A program made the position numbers and the translations under genes. A model generated the notes under the pieces. It was not told the origin of the DNA and did not search any database. It saw only the letters and a list, made by a program, of their open reading frames with translations. Shown in pieces: positions 16,641 through 24,137 of a stretch of 36,204 bases of DNA. This stretch comes from Streptomyces violaceorubidus. Lineage in GTDB: Bacteria > Actinomycetota > Actinomycetes > Streptomycetales > Streptomycetaceae. Where the stretch lies: NCBI RefSeq assembly GCF_000717995.1, contig NZ_JODM01000043.1:1-36204 (forward strand), in the 5' to 3' direction. Position 1 is the stretch's first letter. The number at the start of each line of letters is the position of its first letter.

Positions 16641-17324
16641 ATGGTCTACCGCCCCGACTACTTCCGGCCACCGGACCTGGAGACGCAGTGGGATCTCATT
16701 GAGGAGTACCCGCTGGGCCTGATGGCGCTGTCGGTGGAGGGCCGGCCCGCCGCCGTCCACATTCCGTTCGTGCTCGACCGGCACGCCTGGCCCTACGGCA
16801 AGCTGCGCGGGCATCTCTCGCGGGGCAACCCGATCTGTGAGGCGCTCGCCGGCAATGTCGAGGTGGTGGTGGCGTTCCTGGGCCCCAGCGCCTATGTCTC
16901 GCCCGACCACTATGCCTCCCAGCCGCACTTCCCGACGTGGGCCTACGCCGCCGTGCACGTCACGGGGCGGCCGCGGCTGCTGGACGAGGTGCGCACCATG
17001 CGCCAGCTCGACGATCTGATCGAGGACCAGGAGAGCCGGCTCGCGCCGAAGGCGCCCTGGTCGCTGCCGCGCCGGGCGAGCGCGCTGTTCGACGAGTATC
17101 TGCGGCTCATCCAGGGCTTCGAGATCCCGATCGGGCGCATCGACGGCGTGTACAAGCTGGGTCAGAACAAGTCCCCGGCCGACATGGCCTCCCAGGCGAA
17201 GGCCTTCCGGGAGCGCGGCACGGACAGCATGGAGCGGCTCGCCGACTACATCGAGCGCCACAACAACCTGCCCCGGCAGGAGCCCGGCCACGGTTCGGAT
17301 CGGCCCGCGCAGGGGACGGGCTGA
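16641..17324 (+). CDS. PaiB-family FMN-binding split-barrel protein
   Basis: 227 residues. Resembles PaiB (annotated FMN-binding negative regulator): start MVYRPDYFRPPD, then IEEYPLGLMALSVEGRPAAVHIPF, GKLRGHLSRGNPI, a core VVVAFLGPSAYVSPDHYASQPHFPTWAYAAVHVTGR-like FMN-barrel stretch, and the C-terminal YKLGQNKSPADM motif with late RGTDSMERLADYIERHN. Very strong AAAGGAGAG ribosome site 6 nt before ATG 16641. It follows the flavin monooxygenase in the same transcript and is bounded by a terminator. No DNA-binding domain is visible, so an enzymatic or FMN-reductase-like partner role to the monooxygenase is at least as likely as regulation (inference). Confidence 0.88.
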   Translation: MVYRPDYFRPPDLETQWDLIEEYPLGLMALSVEGRPAAVHIPFVLDRHAWPYGKLRGHLSRGNPICEALAGNVEVVVAFLGPSAYVSPDHYASQPHFPTWAYAAVHVTGRPRLLDEVRTMRQLDDLIEDQESRLAPKAPWSLPRRASALFDEYLRLIQGFEIPIGRIDGVYKLGQNKSPADMASQAKAFRERGTDSMERLADYIERHNNLPRQEPGHGSDRPAQGTG

Positions 17325-17344
17325 CCCGCCGTAGGACGGGAGCA

Positions 17345-17384
17345 CGACGAAGGCGCCGCCTCTTCAAAGGCGGCGCCTTCGTCG
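17345..17384. terminator. Bidirectional terminator between PaiB-like and TetR genes
   Basis: Inverted repeat of 17 bp (17345-17361 and 17368-17384; arm CGACGAAGGCGCCGCCT) with loop CTTCAA, placed in the 66-nt gap between two convergent genes. Confidence 0.9.
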
Positions 17385-17390
17385 TCGTTC

Positions 17391-18035
17391 CTACGTCCGC
17401 GGGGCGACGCCCGCCAGGCCGTGGCGCAGCAGGGCGTAGGCGTGGTCGGCGTCGGCGACCGCCTCGGGGTGGACCTCGTCCGCGGACCGTCCCGCGACGA
17501 TGCGCCGCCAGTTCACCGACGCCAGGATGCGCTCGGTGGCGATCACCTGGCCGGCCAGCAGGGCCGCGGTGATCTCGCGGTCCGAGTCGAGCGCGCCGGC
17601 CAGGGTCTCGGCCAGCGCGTCCTCGGCCTGGGCCAGGTACTTGCTGACCCGCGCCACCAGGCTCGGCGTGGAGTACACGAGATGGTGGAAGGCCAGGACG
17701 TCCTCGTCGTCGTTGAGCCCCGTGATGGGATCCCGGGCCGCCAGCCCGTCCAGGAAGTGCTGGTGCAGCGCGTCGATCGCGGACACCCCGGGCGACCGCT
17801 CGGCCACGACGCTGCTGGCCACCGTCTGATGGTCGGCGAAGCGGTGGACGACCAGGTCTTCCTTGGTGGGGAAGTACTTGAACAGCGTGGGTTTGGAGAC
17901 CTCGGCGACCGCCGCGATGTCGACGACCGAGACCTGGTCGAATCCGTGCTCCAGGAAGAGCGTGATCGCCGTGTCGGAGATCGTCTCTCGCGTTCGCTGT
18001 TTCTTGCGCTCCCGCAAGCCCATCGGCGCATTCAC
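17391..18035 (-). CDS. TetR-family repressor, adjacent to exporter
   Basis: 214 residues. N-terminal TetR HTH at about 20-65: TISDTAITLFLEHGFDQVSV then VDIAAVAEVSKPTLFKYFPTKEDLVVHRF. The C-terminal ligand domain is typical MftR-like: VLAFHHLVYSTPSLVARVSKYL, ALLAGQVIATERILASVNWRRIVAG. Start GTG 18035 (MNAPMGLRERKKQRTRETI). A TAGGAT -10 box on the minus strand (18042-18047) ends only 6 nt before this GTG, so the transcript is probably leaderless. It is divergent from the DHA2 exporter and likely represses it and itself. From memory a TetR gene also occurs in the tirandamycin cluster. Confidence 0.93.
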   Translation of the reverse strand: MNAPMGLRERKKQRTRETISDTAITLFLEHGFDQVSVVDIAAVAEVSKPTLFKYFPTKEDLVVHRFADHQTVASSVVAERSPGVSAIDALHQHFLDGLAARDPITGLNDDEDVLAFHHLVYSTPSLVARVSKYLAQAEDALAETLAGALDSDREITAALLAGQVIATERILASVNWRRIVAGRSADEVHPEAVADADHAYALLRHGLAGVAPRT

Positions 18036-18041
18036 CAGGCC

Positions 18042-18119
18042 ATCCTAACACATCCCTTACCGGGGCAATCAGGTGACCGAGTCTGTGAATTGACTTGGTT
18101 AAGAAATCTGCTCTAGTGT
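18042..18119. promoter_or_regulatory. Divergent TetR/exporter promoters with candidate operator
   Basis: Rightward: TTGACT (18090-18095), 18-nt spacer, TAGTGT (18114-18119), giving a leader of about 50 nt to the exporter ATG. Leftward: TAGGAT (18047-18042), weak -35. A quasi-palindrome TTGAC-TTG-GTTAA (18090-18102, one mismatch) overlaps the rightward -35 and is the best candidate TetR operator. Confidence 0.6.
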
Positions 18120-18173
18120 CCGCCGCGGAAGACGGACGGGCGCCGCCCGCGCTGACGGAAGGACGGGCAGGAC

Positions 18174-19664
18174 ATGGCACAGGCAACAGCGGCCTTGACC
18201 GAGAGGTCGGTGCGCTACCGGTGGTGGGGGCTGGGGGTGATCGCCCTGGCCCAGCTGATGGTCATGCTGGACATGACCATCGTGAACATCGCCCTGCCCT
18301 GGGCCCAGCAGGACACCGGGATGTCGGACGCGAGCCGGCAGTGGGTGGTGACCGCCTACACCCTCGCCTTCGGCGCGCTGCTGCTGCTTGGCGGACGCGT
18401 CGGTGATCTCGTCGGCCGCAAGCGCGCGTTCATGGCCGGGGCCGTCGGCTTCGCCGCCGCGTCGGTCGTGGGCGGCGCCGCGCCGAACGCCGAGGTGCTC
18501 GTCGCCGCCCGAGCGGCCCAGGGCGTGTTCGCCGCGCTGCTCGTCCCCTCGACCCTGGCCATGCTCGCCACCACCTTCACCGAACCGCGGGAACGCGCCA
18601 AGGCGTTCGGCGTCTTCAGCTCGGTCGCCAGCGCGGGCGGCGCCATCGGACTGCTCGGCGGCGGCGTGATCACCGAGTGGCTCGACTGGCGCTGGTGCTT
18701 CTACGTCAACGTCCCGATCGGCGCTGCCGTGGTGGCCGGGGCCTGGGTGCTGCTGCCGGCCATGCCCGCCAACCGCCAGCGGATCGACGTACCCGGCGCG
18801 GTACTCTCCGCCCTCGGGATGCTCTCCCTCGTCTACGCCTTCGACCAGGCCGCGACCCACACCTGGACCTCGGCCCGCGTCCTCGGCTGCCTCGCCGCCG
18901 CAGTGGTGCTGCTCGCCGCCTTCGGCCTGGTTCAGGCCAAGGGGCCGGTCCCGCTGCTGCCGCTGCGGCTGGTCGCCGACCGCAACCGGGCGGGAGCGAG
19001 CCTGACCATCGCGCTGGCCATGGTCAGCCTCTTCGGCCTCTTCCTGATCCTCACCTACCAGCTCCAGGTGGTGATGGACTTCTCGCCGCTGCGCACGGGC
19101 CTCGCGATCCTGCCGGCGACCGTGGCGACCGTGCTCACCTCCACCCAGATCGCCGCCCGGCTGGTGCCCCGCGTACCGCTGCGCATGCTGGTGGTGCCGG
19201 GCCTGCTCATCGCGATGCTGGGCCTGCTGAACCTCGGCCGGCTCACCCCCGACAGCTCCTACGCCTCCACGCTGATGCCCACCCAGATCCTCCTCGGCAT
19301 CGGCGTCGGACTGGTCATCTCGCCCTGCATCAGCGCCGCCACCTACCGGGTGCCGCCGCAGGAGGTCGGTGTGGTGTCCGCGTTCGTCAGCACCGCCCAG
19401 CAACTGGGCGGCTCCATCGGCACGGCGCTCCTCAACGCCATCGCCACCAGCGTCACCGCCGACCGGATCGCGTCCGGCGGCGGCGGCGAACGGGCGGTCA
19501 CCGAGGCGACGGTGCACGGCTACGCCGTCGCCAGCCTGTGGGCCGCGGGCATCACCGGCGTCGCCGCGCTCCTCGCCGGCCTGCTGATCACCATCGACCT
19601 GCGCAAGCCCGCACAGGCCCCCGTCGAACAGGCCCGGGAAGGCGATCTGGCGCCCAGCAGCTGA
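18174..19664 (+). CDS. DHA2-family (14-TM, EmrB/QacA-like) drug:H+ exporter
   Basis: 496 residues, integral membrane. Motif D1 near the first helix (LMVMLDMTIVNIALP), motif A LLLGGRVGDLVGRKRAFM (about 76-93), motif C region SVASAGGAIGLLGGGVITEWLDWRWCFYVNVPIG, and about 14 hydrophobic stretches to a polar tail PVEQAREGDLAPSS. ATG 18174 follows GGAAGGA. Regulated by the divergent TetR. Located inside the tetramate cluster between the monooxygenase operon and the P450, it is the obvious product exporter and secondary self-resistance determinant. Confidence 0.95.
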   Translation: MAQATAALTERSVRYRWWGLGVIALAQLMVMLDMTIVNIALPWAQQDTGMSDASRQWVVTAYTLAFGALLLLGGRVGDLVGRKRAFMAGAVGFAAASVVGGAAPNAEVLVAARAAQGVFAALLVPSTLAMLATTFTEPRERAKAFGVFSSVASAGGAIGLLGGGVITEWLDWRWCFYVNVPIGAAVVAGAWVLLPAMPANRQRIDVPGAVLSALGMLSLVYAFDQAATHTWTSARVLGCLAAAVVLLAAFGLVQAKGPVPLLPLRLVADRNRAGASLTIALAMVSLFGLFLILTYQLQVVMDFSPLRTGLAILPATVATVLTSTQIAARLVPRVPLRMLVVPGLLIAMLGLLNLGRLTPDSSYASTLMPTQILLGIGVGLVISPCISAATYRVPPQEVGVVSAFVSTAQQLGGSIGTALLNAIATSVTADRIASGGGGERAVTEATVHGYAVASLWAAGITGVAALLAGLLITIDLRKPAQAPVEQAREGDLAPSS

Positions 19665-19679
19665 CCCGCCCCGAAGACC

Positions 19680-19718
19680 AGCAGCCGCCGGGTGACCTCC
19701 CCCGGCCCGGTGGCTGCT
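19680..19718 (+). terminator. Terminator after the exporter gene
   Basis: Inverted repeat 19680-19692 / 19706-19718 (arm AGCAGCCGCCGGG, one G-U pair) with a 13-nt loop, 15 nt after the exporter stop. Confidence 0.6.
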
Positions 19719-19759
19719 CGGGCTGCCCGCGGAGACCGACCGTCAGACCCGGCGGGCGG

Positions 19760-19776
19760 CCCCTATCAGGCCCCTA
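19760..19776 (+). promoter_or_regulatory. Paired CCCCTA boxes upstream of the P450 gene
   Basis: CCCCTA at 19760 and 19771, again an 11-bp period, about 104 nt before the P450 ATG. This is the complement of the TAGGGG pair seen at 14984/14995 and 33276/33287, so the element is inverted relative to its gene here. A possible -10 TACGCT lies at 19826-19831. Possible third target of the cluster activator; weaker than the other two because the promoter half is not conserved. Confidence 0.4.
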
Positions 19777-19879
19777 CACCCCCTCTTCCGACCGTGGATC
19801 AACGCCGTCGGGGCGGGGTCGTACGTACGCTCAGCGCAACCGCGAACGGTCCGTAGCCGTCATTTCCGAGGATGTGCCC

Positions 19880-21157
19880 ATGATTCAGGATTCAGCCCCG
19901 CTGGAACTCGACGACGCGTTCATGCAGGACCCCCACTCCGTGTACACGCGCCTGAACGCCGAAGGCTCGGCGCACCGGGTGATGATGCCTGCCGGGGTTC
20001 CCGTCTGCGGCGGCCTGCCGGTCTGGATGATCACCGGCTACGAGGAGGTGCGCTCCGCCCTTGCCGACCCCCGGCTGAGCACCGACCTGAACAGGACGGA
20101 CCGGCTGTTCGCGCAGAACGAGCCCGACCGCAACAAGCGCGGCGCCTTCTCCTCCGCCCTCGCCACCCACATGCTGCACTCGGACCCGCCGGACCACACG
20201 CGGCTGCGCAAGCTGGTCAACAAGGCCTTCACCAGCCGCGCCATCGAGAAGCTCCGCCCCGAGATCGAGCAGATCACCGGCGAACTGCTCGCCGCGCTGC
20301 CGGACGACGACACCGTGGACCTGTTGGACGCATTCGCGTTCCCTCTGCCGATCCGGGTGATCTGTCTGCTGCTGGGCGTGCCGCTGGAGGAGCAGGAGAA
20401 CTTCAAGTCCTGGTCCAAGGCGCTCGTCTCCGGCGACTCGCCGGCCGCGACCGCCGCCGCCTCGACCGCGATGATCGAGTACCTCGGCGAGCTGATCGAG
20501 CGCAAGCGCCGTACGCCCACCGACGACGTCCTCGCCGCCCTGGTCTCGGCCCGTGACGTCGACGACCGGCTCACCGAGACCGAACTGGTCTCGATGGCCT
20601 TCCTGTTGTTCATCGGCGGCCACGAGACCACGGTCAACACCCTGGGCAACGGCACGCTGCATTTGATGCGGAATCCGGACCAGTGGGAGGCGCTGCGCCA
20701 GGACCGCGCCCTGCTCCCCGGCGCCGTGGAGGAGTTCCTGCGGCTGGAGAGCCCGCTGAAGCACGCCACCTTCCGCTGCGCCACCGAGGACCTGCGCATC
20801 GGCGACACCGAGATCCCCGCGGGCGACTTCGTACTGCTCGCACTGGCGTCCGCCAACCGGGACCCGGAGCGCTTCGGCGATCCGCACACACTGGACGTCC
20901 GCAGGCCCACCGGCGGCCATGTCGCCTTCGGGCACGGCATCCACTACTGCCTCGGCGCGCCGCTGGCGAGGATGGAGGCGCAGGTGGCGTTCGGTGCCCT
21001 GCTCGACACCTTCCCCGCCATGCGTCTCGCCATCGACCCCGACGACATGCGCTGGCGCACCAGCACGCTCATCCGCGGGCTCCACTCACTGCCGGTGCGG
21101 CTGAACCGCCCATGGAGTCCAGGCGCTGCGGCAGTTCGTCGCGGCGGGAGAGGTTGA
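19880..21157 (+). CDS. Cytochrome P450 (bacterial CYP105/107-like)
   Basis: 425 residues, soluble. Haem-binding FGHGIHYCLGAPLARMEAQ with proximal Cys357; I-helix oxygen-activation FLLFIGGHETTVNTLGNG; K-helix ExxR in VEEFLRLESPLKH; C-helix MLHSDPPDHTRLRKLVNKAFT. ATG 19880 with GAGG 8 nt upstream; the frame is open far upstream but only as a shadow of the exporter. Electron donors (ferredoxin/reductase) are not encoded in the window. In tirandamycin the P450 TamI/TrdI performs the iterative late oxidations of the bicyclic ketal, and this gene occupies the corresponding place next to the LAL gene; the match is by context, not by alignment. The 3' end overlaps the convergent LAL gene by 89 bp, adding a PWSPGAAAVRRGGRG tail. 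Confidence 0.95.
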   Translation: MIQDSAPLELDDAFMQDPHSVYTRLNAEGSAHRVMMPAGVPVCGGLPVWMITGYEEVRSALADPRLSTDLNRTDRLFAQNEPDRNKRGAFSSALATHMLHSDPPDHTRLRKLVNKAFTSRAIEKLRPEIEQITGELLAALPDDDTVDLLDAFAFPLPIRVICLLLGVPLEEQENFKSWSKALVSGDSPAATAAASTAMIEYLGELIERKRRTPTDDVLAALVSARDVDDRLTETELVSMAFLLFIGGHETTVNTLGNGTLHLMRNPDQWEALRQDRALLPGAVEEFLRLESPLKHATFRCATEDLRIGDTEIPAGDFVLLALASANRDPERFGDPHTLDVRRPTGGHVAFGHGIHYCLGAPLARMEAQVAFGALLDTFPAMRLAIDPDDMRWRTSTLIRGLHSLPVRLNRPWSPGAAAVRRGGRG

Positions 21158-23888
21158 GCTTGCGCAGGACCCGCGTCATGTGCTGCTCGACCGTGCTGAC
21201 CGTGATGAACAGCCGGCGCGCGATCTCGCGGTTGGTGTGCCCCTCCGCCGCGAGCGCGGCGACCCGCAACTCGGCCTCGGACAGCACGTCGTGCACCTGC
21301 TCGGACGCCTCGTGCCCGGCCGCGCAGGCCCGGCCGTCGGCCGCCCGCTCCGCGTCGGGCAGCAGGTTCTGCGCGAGCGGCTCGGCATGGCACTTCTTCG
21401 CCATCCGATAGGCACGCCGTACGATCGCCCGGGCCCGGTTGGAGTGCCCCAGCAGGTGGTAGACGCGGCCCAGATCACCGAGGGCGTGCGCCAGCAGGAA
21501 GTCGCTGCCGGAGTCCTGGAGTTCGTCCACGGCCTCCCGCAGTGCCCGCAGCCGCTGCCGGGGTTCCATCGTCGAGGCCAGCAGCCGCAGGGCGTTGCCG
21601 TGCATCCGCGGGCAGCCCTTGTGCCGGGCCAGTTCCTCCCGCAGATAGGTGACGGCCTGGTCCGGCTCGCCCAGCCGCAGCCGGGCCTCGGCCACCCCGG
21701 TGCGCCACGGGATGAGCGTGGTGTCGCCCACCCCCCAGCTCTCCAGGGCCTTCCCGCAGGCCAGGAAGTCGCCGAGAGCGGCCTGAAGACGCCCGGTGGC
21801 CAGATGGAAACTGCCCCGGGCGTGCAGGTAGTGCTGGCCGAACAGCGTCTCGAAGACCGCCTCGGGCACCGGCCGGCTCAGCCGGGCCCGCGCCTCGTCG
21901 TAGCGGCCCATCGCTGTCAGCGCGAACACCGAACTCGCCAGTGGTATACCGAGGCTGAGCCCCCAGCCTCGCGACGACATCCGGGACAGCGCCAGGTCGC
22001 TGTGCTTCTCGGCCTCCAGCAGTCGGCCCTGCCTGATCAGGTTCGCCGCCCGCAGCGAGGACAGCAGCGCGTCCCAGGTAGGGATGTTCCGCTCCCGGGC
22101 CGCCTCCAGCAGCGTGGTGCACCAGGCGTCCACCTGTTCCGTGTGGTCGGCGTAGTACAGCGTCATCAGCGCCAGCGGGATGGTCTCCAGCGTCGGCGTC
22201 AGACTGGACATCTCCAGCACATGCGCGGCCCCGACCACCGCGGGCTCCGGTTCACCGCCCCGCAGGACGACGGACAGGGCGGTCGCCGCGTGCAGACGCG
22301 GCTGCGCGGCGATCGCCGCCGGGGCGATCTCGTCGGCGACCTCCAGGGACACATCGCCGAACATGCGCCGGTGGAAGGGCGGGCACAGCACCGACAGCCA
22401 CTGCTGCAGCGCTCTGACCTCCTCCACGCCCTGCTCGCCCGGATCGTCGGCCAGCTGCCGGTCCACCAGGCGCAGTACGTCCGCGGCCTCGTTCACATAG
22501 CCGTGCCACACAAGGTTCTTGATCAGGGACATCGCCCCCGAGGTGGCTGTCAGATGCCCGGCCTCCAGGGCCTCCTTGAGTTCCGGCAGCCGGCGCATGG
22601 CCTTGGCCGGGTCGACCTGCCAGGCGGACAGGGTGCGCTGGAACAGGATCGACGCCCGCAGCGGCCCGTCCGGGCAGATGGCGTGGGCCAGGTCGAACAG
22701 CCGCATCGCCTTGGGGAACTCGTCGTGGGCGAGCGCTTCGGCCGCGGCCTCCCGGAGCAGTGGGGGTGCCCAGGATTCCGCGATACCTCCCGCTGCCACG
22801 ATGTGCTCGGCCACCGTTGCCGGATGCGCGCCGTTGTCGTGCAGCAGCACCGCGGCACGCCCGTGCAGCCGGGCCCGTTCCTCGGTGGAGACCTCGCCGC
22901 CCAGCACCGCGCGCATCCTCGGGTGGCGCAGCCCCAGGCCCGCCAGCAGACCCGCCTGGGTCAGCTCCTGGAAGAACCGGGTGGACGAACTGGAGCTGTT
23001 GCGATCGAGCAGCACCATCAGGGCGTCCGGTCCCAACACCGCCAGATGCCGGGCGAGATCGGCCGCGGGCGCGCTGACGCGGTGCACGCAGTCGGCGACC
23101 GCGGAGTCGAACATCTCCCCGGCGACCGGCCGTGAAGCAGCCGCCTCCGTGCCGTTCAGGGCAATGCGCGTGTCCTCGATCAGCGCCTGCGCCAGCAGCG
23201 GGCTGCCGCCGCTCGCCGCATGGAACTCCTCGGCGTCGGCCTCGTCCACCGGCACGCCCAGCCGGTCGGACAGCAGCAGCCGGATGTCGTCCGTGGTCAG
23301 CGGAGGCAACCGCAGCTGATGGAAGCCGGGCCGGCGGGCGAACTCGGCGCGCGCGGCGGAGTAGGGAGGCAGGGCACCCGGCCGGTCGGTGAACACCGCC
23401 AGGACGCGCGAGGCGACCATACGGCGGGCCAGATGGCCGAGGCAGCCCAGCGACTCGGGGTCCGCCTCATGGAGGTCGTCCACGGCGAGGACGAGGGGCT
23501 GCTCGTCGGCCAGTTCCATGACAGCCCCGCAGAATTCGTCCATCGACTTGTCGCGTTCGCCTTCCGGGGCGCGGGTGACCGCCGCGAGGCTGCGGCCGAC
23601 GGCCGCGAGAGTGTCACTCGTATGCTGTGACGCTCCTTTGAAACGTGCCGTGTGCCAGAGGAGTTGGTGGACGACGCCCCATGCGTTGGAGCGTTCCCTC
23701 GGCGAGCAGGCCGCCCTCAGGACGAGCGACCCGGATTTCGCCACGTGCTGGGTGAATTCATGCAGGAGGGCCGTCTTGCCGACCCCCGCAGGGCCATTGA
23801 CCAGGGCTATCGGACCCGCTCCGCGGTCGCGTGCGGTCAGCAGGTCATGCAATTGGGTGAGTTGTATGTCCCGTCCGACGATGGACAT
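21069..23888 (-). CDS. LAL-family (large ATP-binding LuxR/MalT-like) transcriptional activator
   Basis: 939 residues. N-terminal STAND/AAA ATPase: MSIVGRDIQLTQL, Walker A NGPAGVGKTALL (31-42), Walker B PLVLAVDDLHEAD (about 131-143); long TPR-like helical middle; C-terminal LuxR HTH at about 869-925 (LSEAELRVAALAAEGHTNRE then IARRLFITVSTVEQHMTRVL). LALs are pathway-specific activators of many polyketide clusters. I prefer ATG 23888, which begins directly at the conserved VGRD; an in-frame ATG at 23966 would add 26 residues without family similarity. It is the best candidate reader of the TAGGGG boxes at 14984, 19760 and 33276. Convergent 89-bp overlap with the P450 gene couples their 3' ends. 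Confidence 0.95.
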   Translation of the reverse strand: MSIVGRDIQLTQLHDLLTARDRGAGPIALVNGPAGVGKTALLHEFTQHVAKSGSLVLRAACSPRERSNAWGVVHQLLWHTARFKGASQHTSDTLAAVGRSLAAVTRAPEGERDKSMDEFCGAVMELADEQPLVLAVDDLHEADPESLGCLGHLARRMVASRVLAVFTDRPGALPPYSAARAEFARRPGFHQLRLPPLTTDDIRLLLSDRLGVPVDEADAEEFHAASGGSPLLAQALIEDTRIALNGTEAAASRPVAGEMFDSAVADCVHRVSAPAADLARHLAVLGPDALMVLLDRNSSSSSTRFFQELTQAGLLAGLGLRHPRMRAVLGGEVSTEERARLHGRAAVLLHDNGAHPATVAEHIVAAGGIAESWAPPLLREAAAEALAHDEFPKAMRLFDLAHAICPDGPLRASILFQRTLSAWQVDPAKAMRRLPELKEALEAGHLTATSGAMSLIKNLVWHGYVNEAADVLRLVDRQLADDPGEQGVEEVRALQQWLSVLCPPFHRRMFGDVSLEVADEIAPAAIAAQPRLHAATALSVVLRGGEPEPAVVGAAHVLEMSSLTPTLETIPLALMTLYYADHTEQVDAWCTTLLEAARERNIPTWDALLSSLRAANLIRQGRLLEAEKHSDLALSRMSSRGWGLSLGIPLASSVFALTAMGRYDEARARLSRPVPEAVFETLFGQHYLHARGSFHLATGRLQAALGDFLACGKALESWGVGDTTLIPWRTGVAEARLRLGEPDQAVTYLREELARHKGCPRMHGNALRLLASTMEPRQRLRALREAVDELQDSGSDFLLAHALGDLGRVYHLLGHSNRARAIVRRAYRMAKKCHAEPLAQNLLPDAERAADGRACAAGHEASEQVHDVLSEAELRVAALAAEGHTNREIARRLFITVSTVEQHMTRVLRKLNLSRRDELPQRLDSMGGSAAPAVSGARG

Positions 23889-23975
23889 CCGCAAGATGCT
23901 CCCTATGCTGCCGAGGCTTCGGTATGTCTTCAGCCATCCTGCAACTTCAGGGGGTCCGCAGAACAATCAGTGACT

Positions 23976-23989
23976 ATCGCCACAGCGAT
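23976..23989. promoter_or_regulatory. Inverted repeat in the LAL leader region
   Basis: ATCGC-CACA-GCGAT, 88 nt upstream of the LAL start. The rest of the 23889-24086 spacer holds no TAGGGG pair, so the LAL gene does not obviously autoregulate through that motif. Possible operator; function unknown. Confidence 0.3.
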
Positions 23990-24086
23990 TTGGCGCAAGT
24001 GCGACCGTCGGGAAAGGGAATCCGGCCAACATCCTTTAGAAGGGCAATGATCCGCCGTGGATTTCGTCAAACGGTCGCAAAGAAAA

Positions 24087-24115
24087 TGCGGGCCCGGGGC
24101 AGTCCCCGGCCCGCA
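24087..24115 (-). terminator. Intrinsic terminator of the HelD gene
   Basis: Stem TGCGGGCC(C)GGGG paired with its complement around a 3-4 nt loop, with a single-base bulge. Read on the minus strand it is followed directly by TTTTCTTT, a classic U-rich tract that is rare in this GC-rich genome. It ends the HelD transcript before the LAL promoter. Confidence 0.85.
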
Positions 24116-24137
24116 CATCTCGGTCGCATCGGTGCGG

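Noticed and set aside
18677..19879. A long open frame that would extend the P450 upstream by about 400 residues
   Set aside because: It is an out-of-frame shadow of the exporter; the P450 fold starts normally at ATG 19880 with its own GAGG site.
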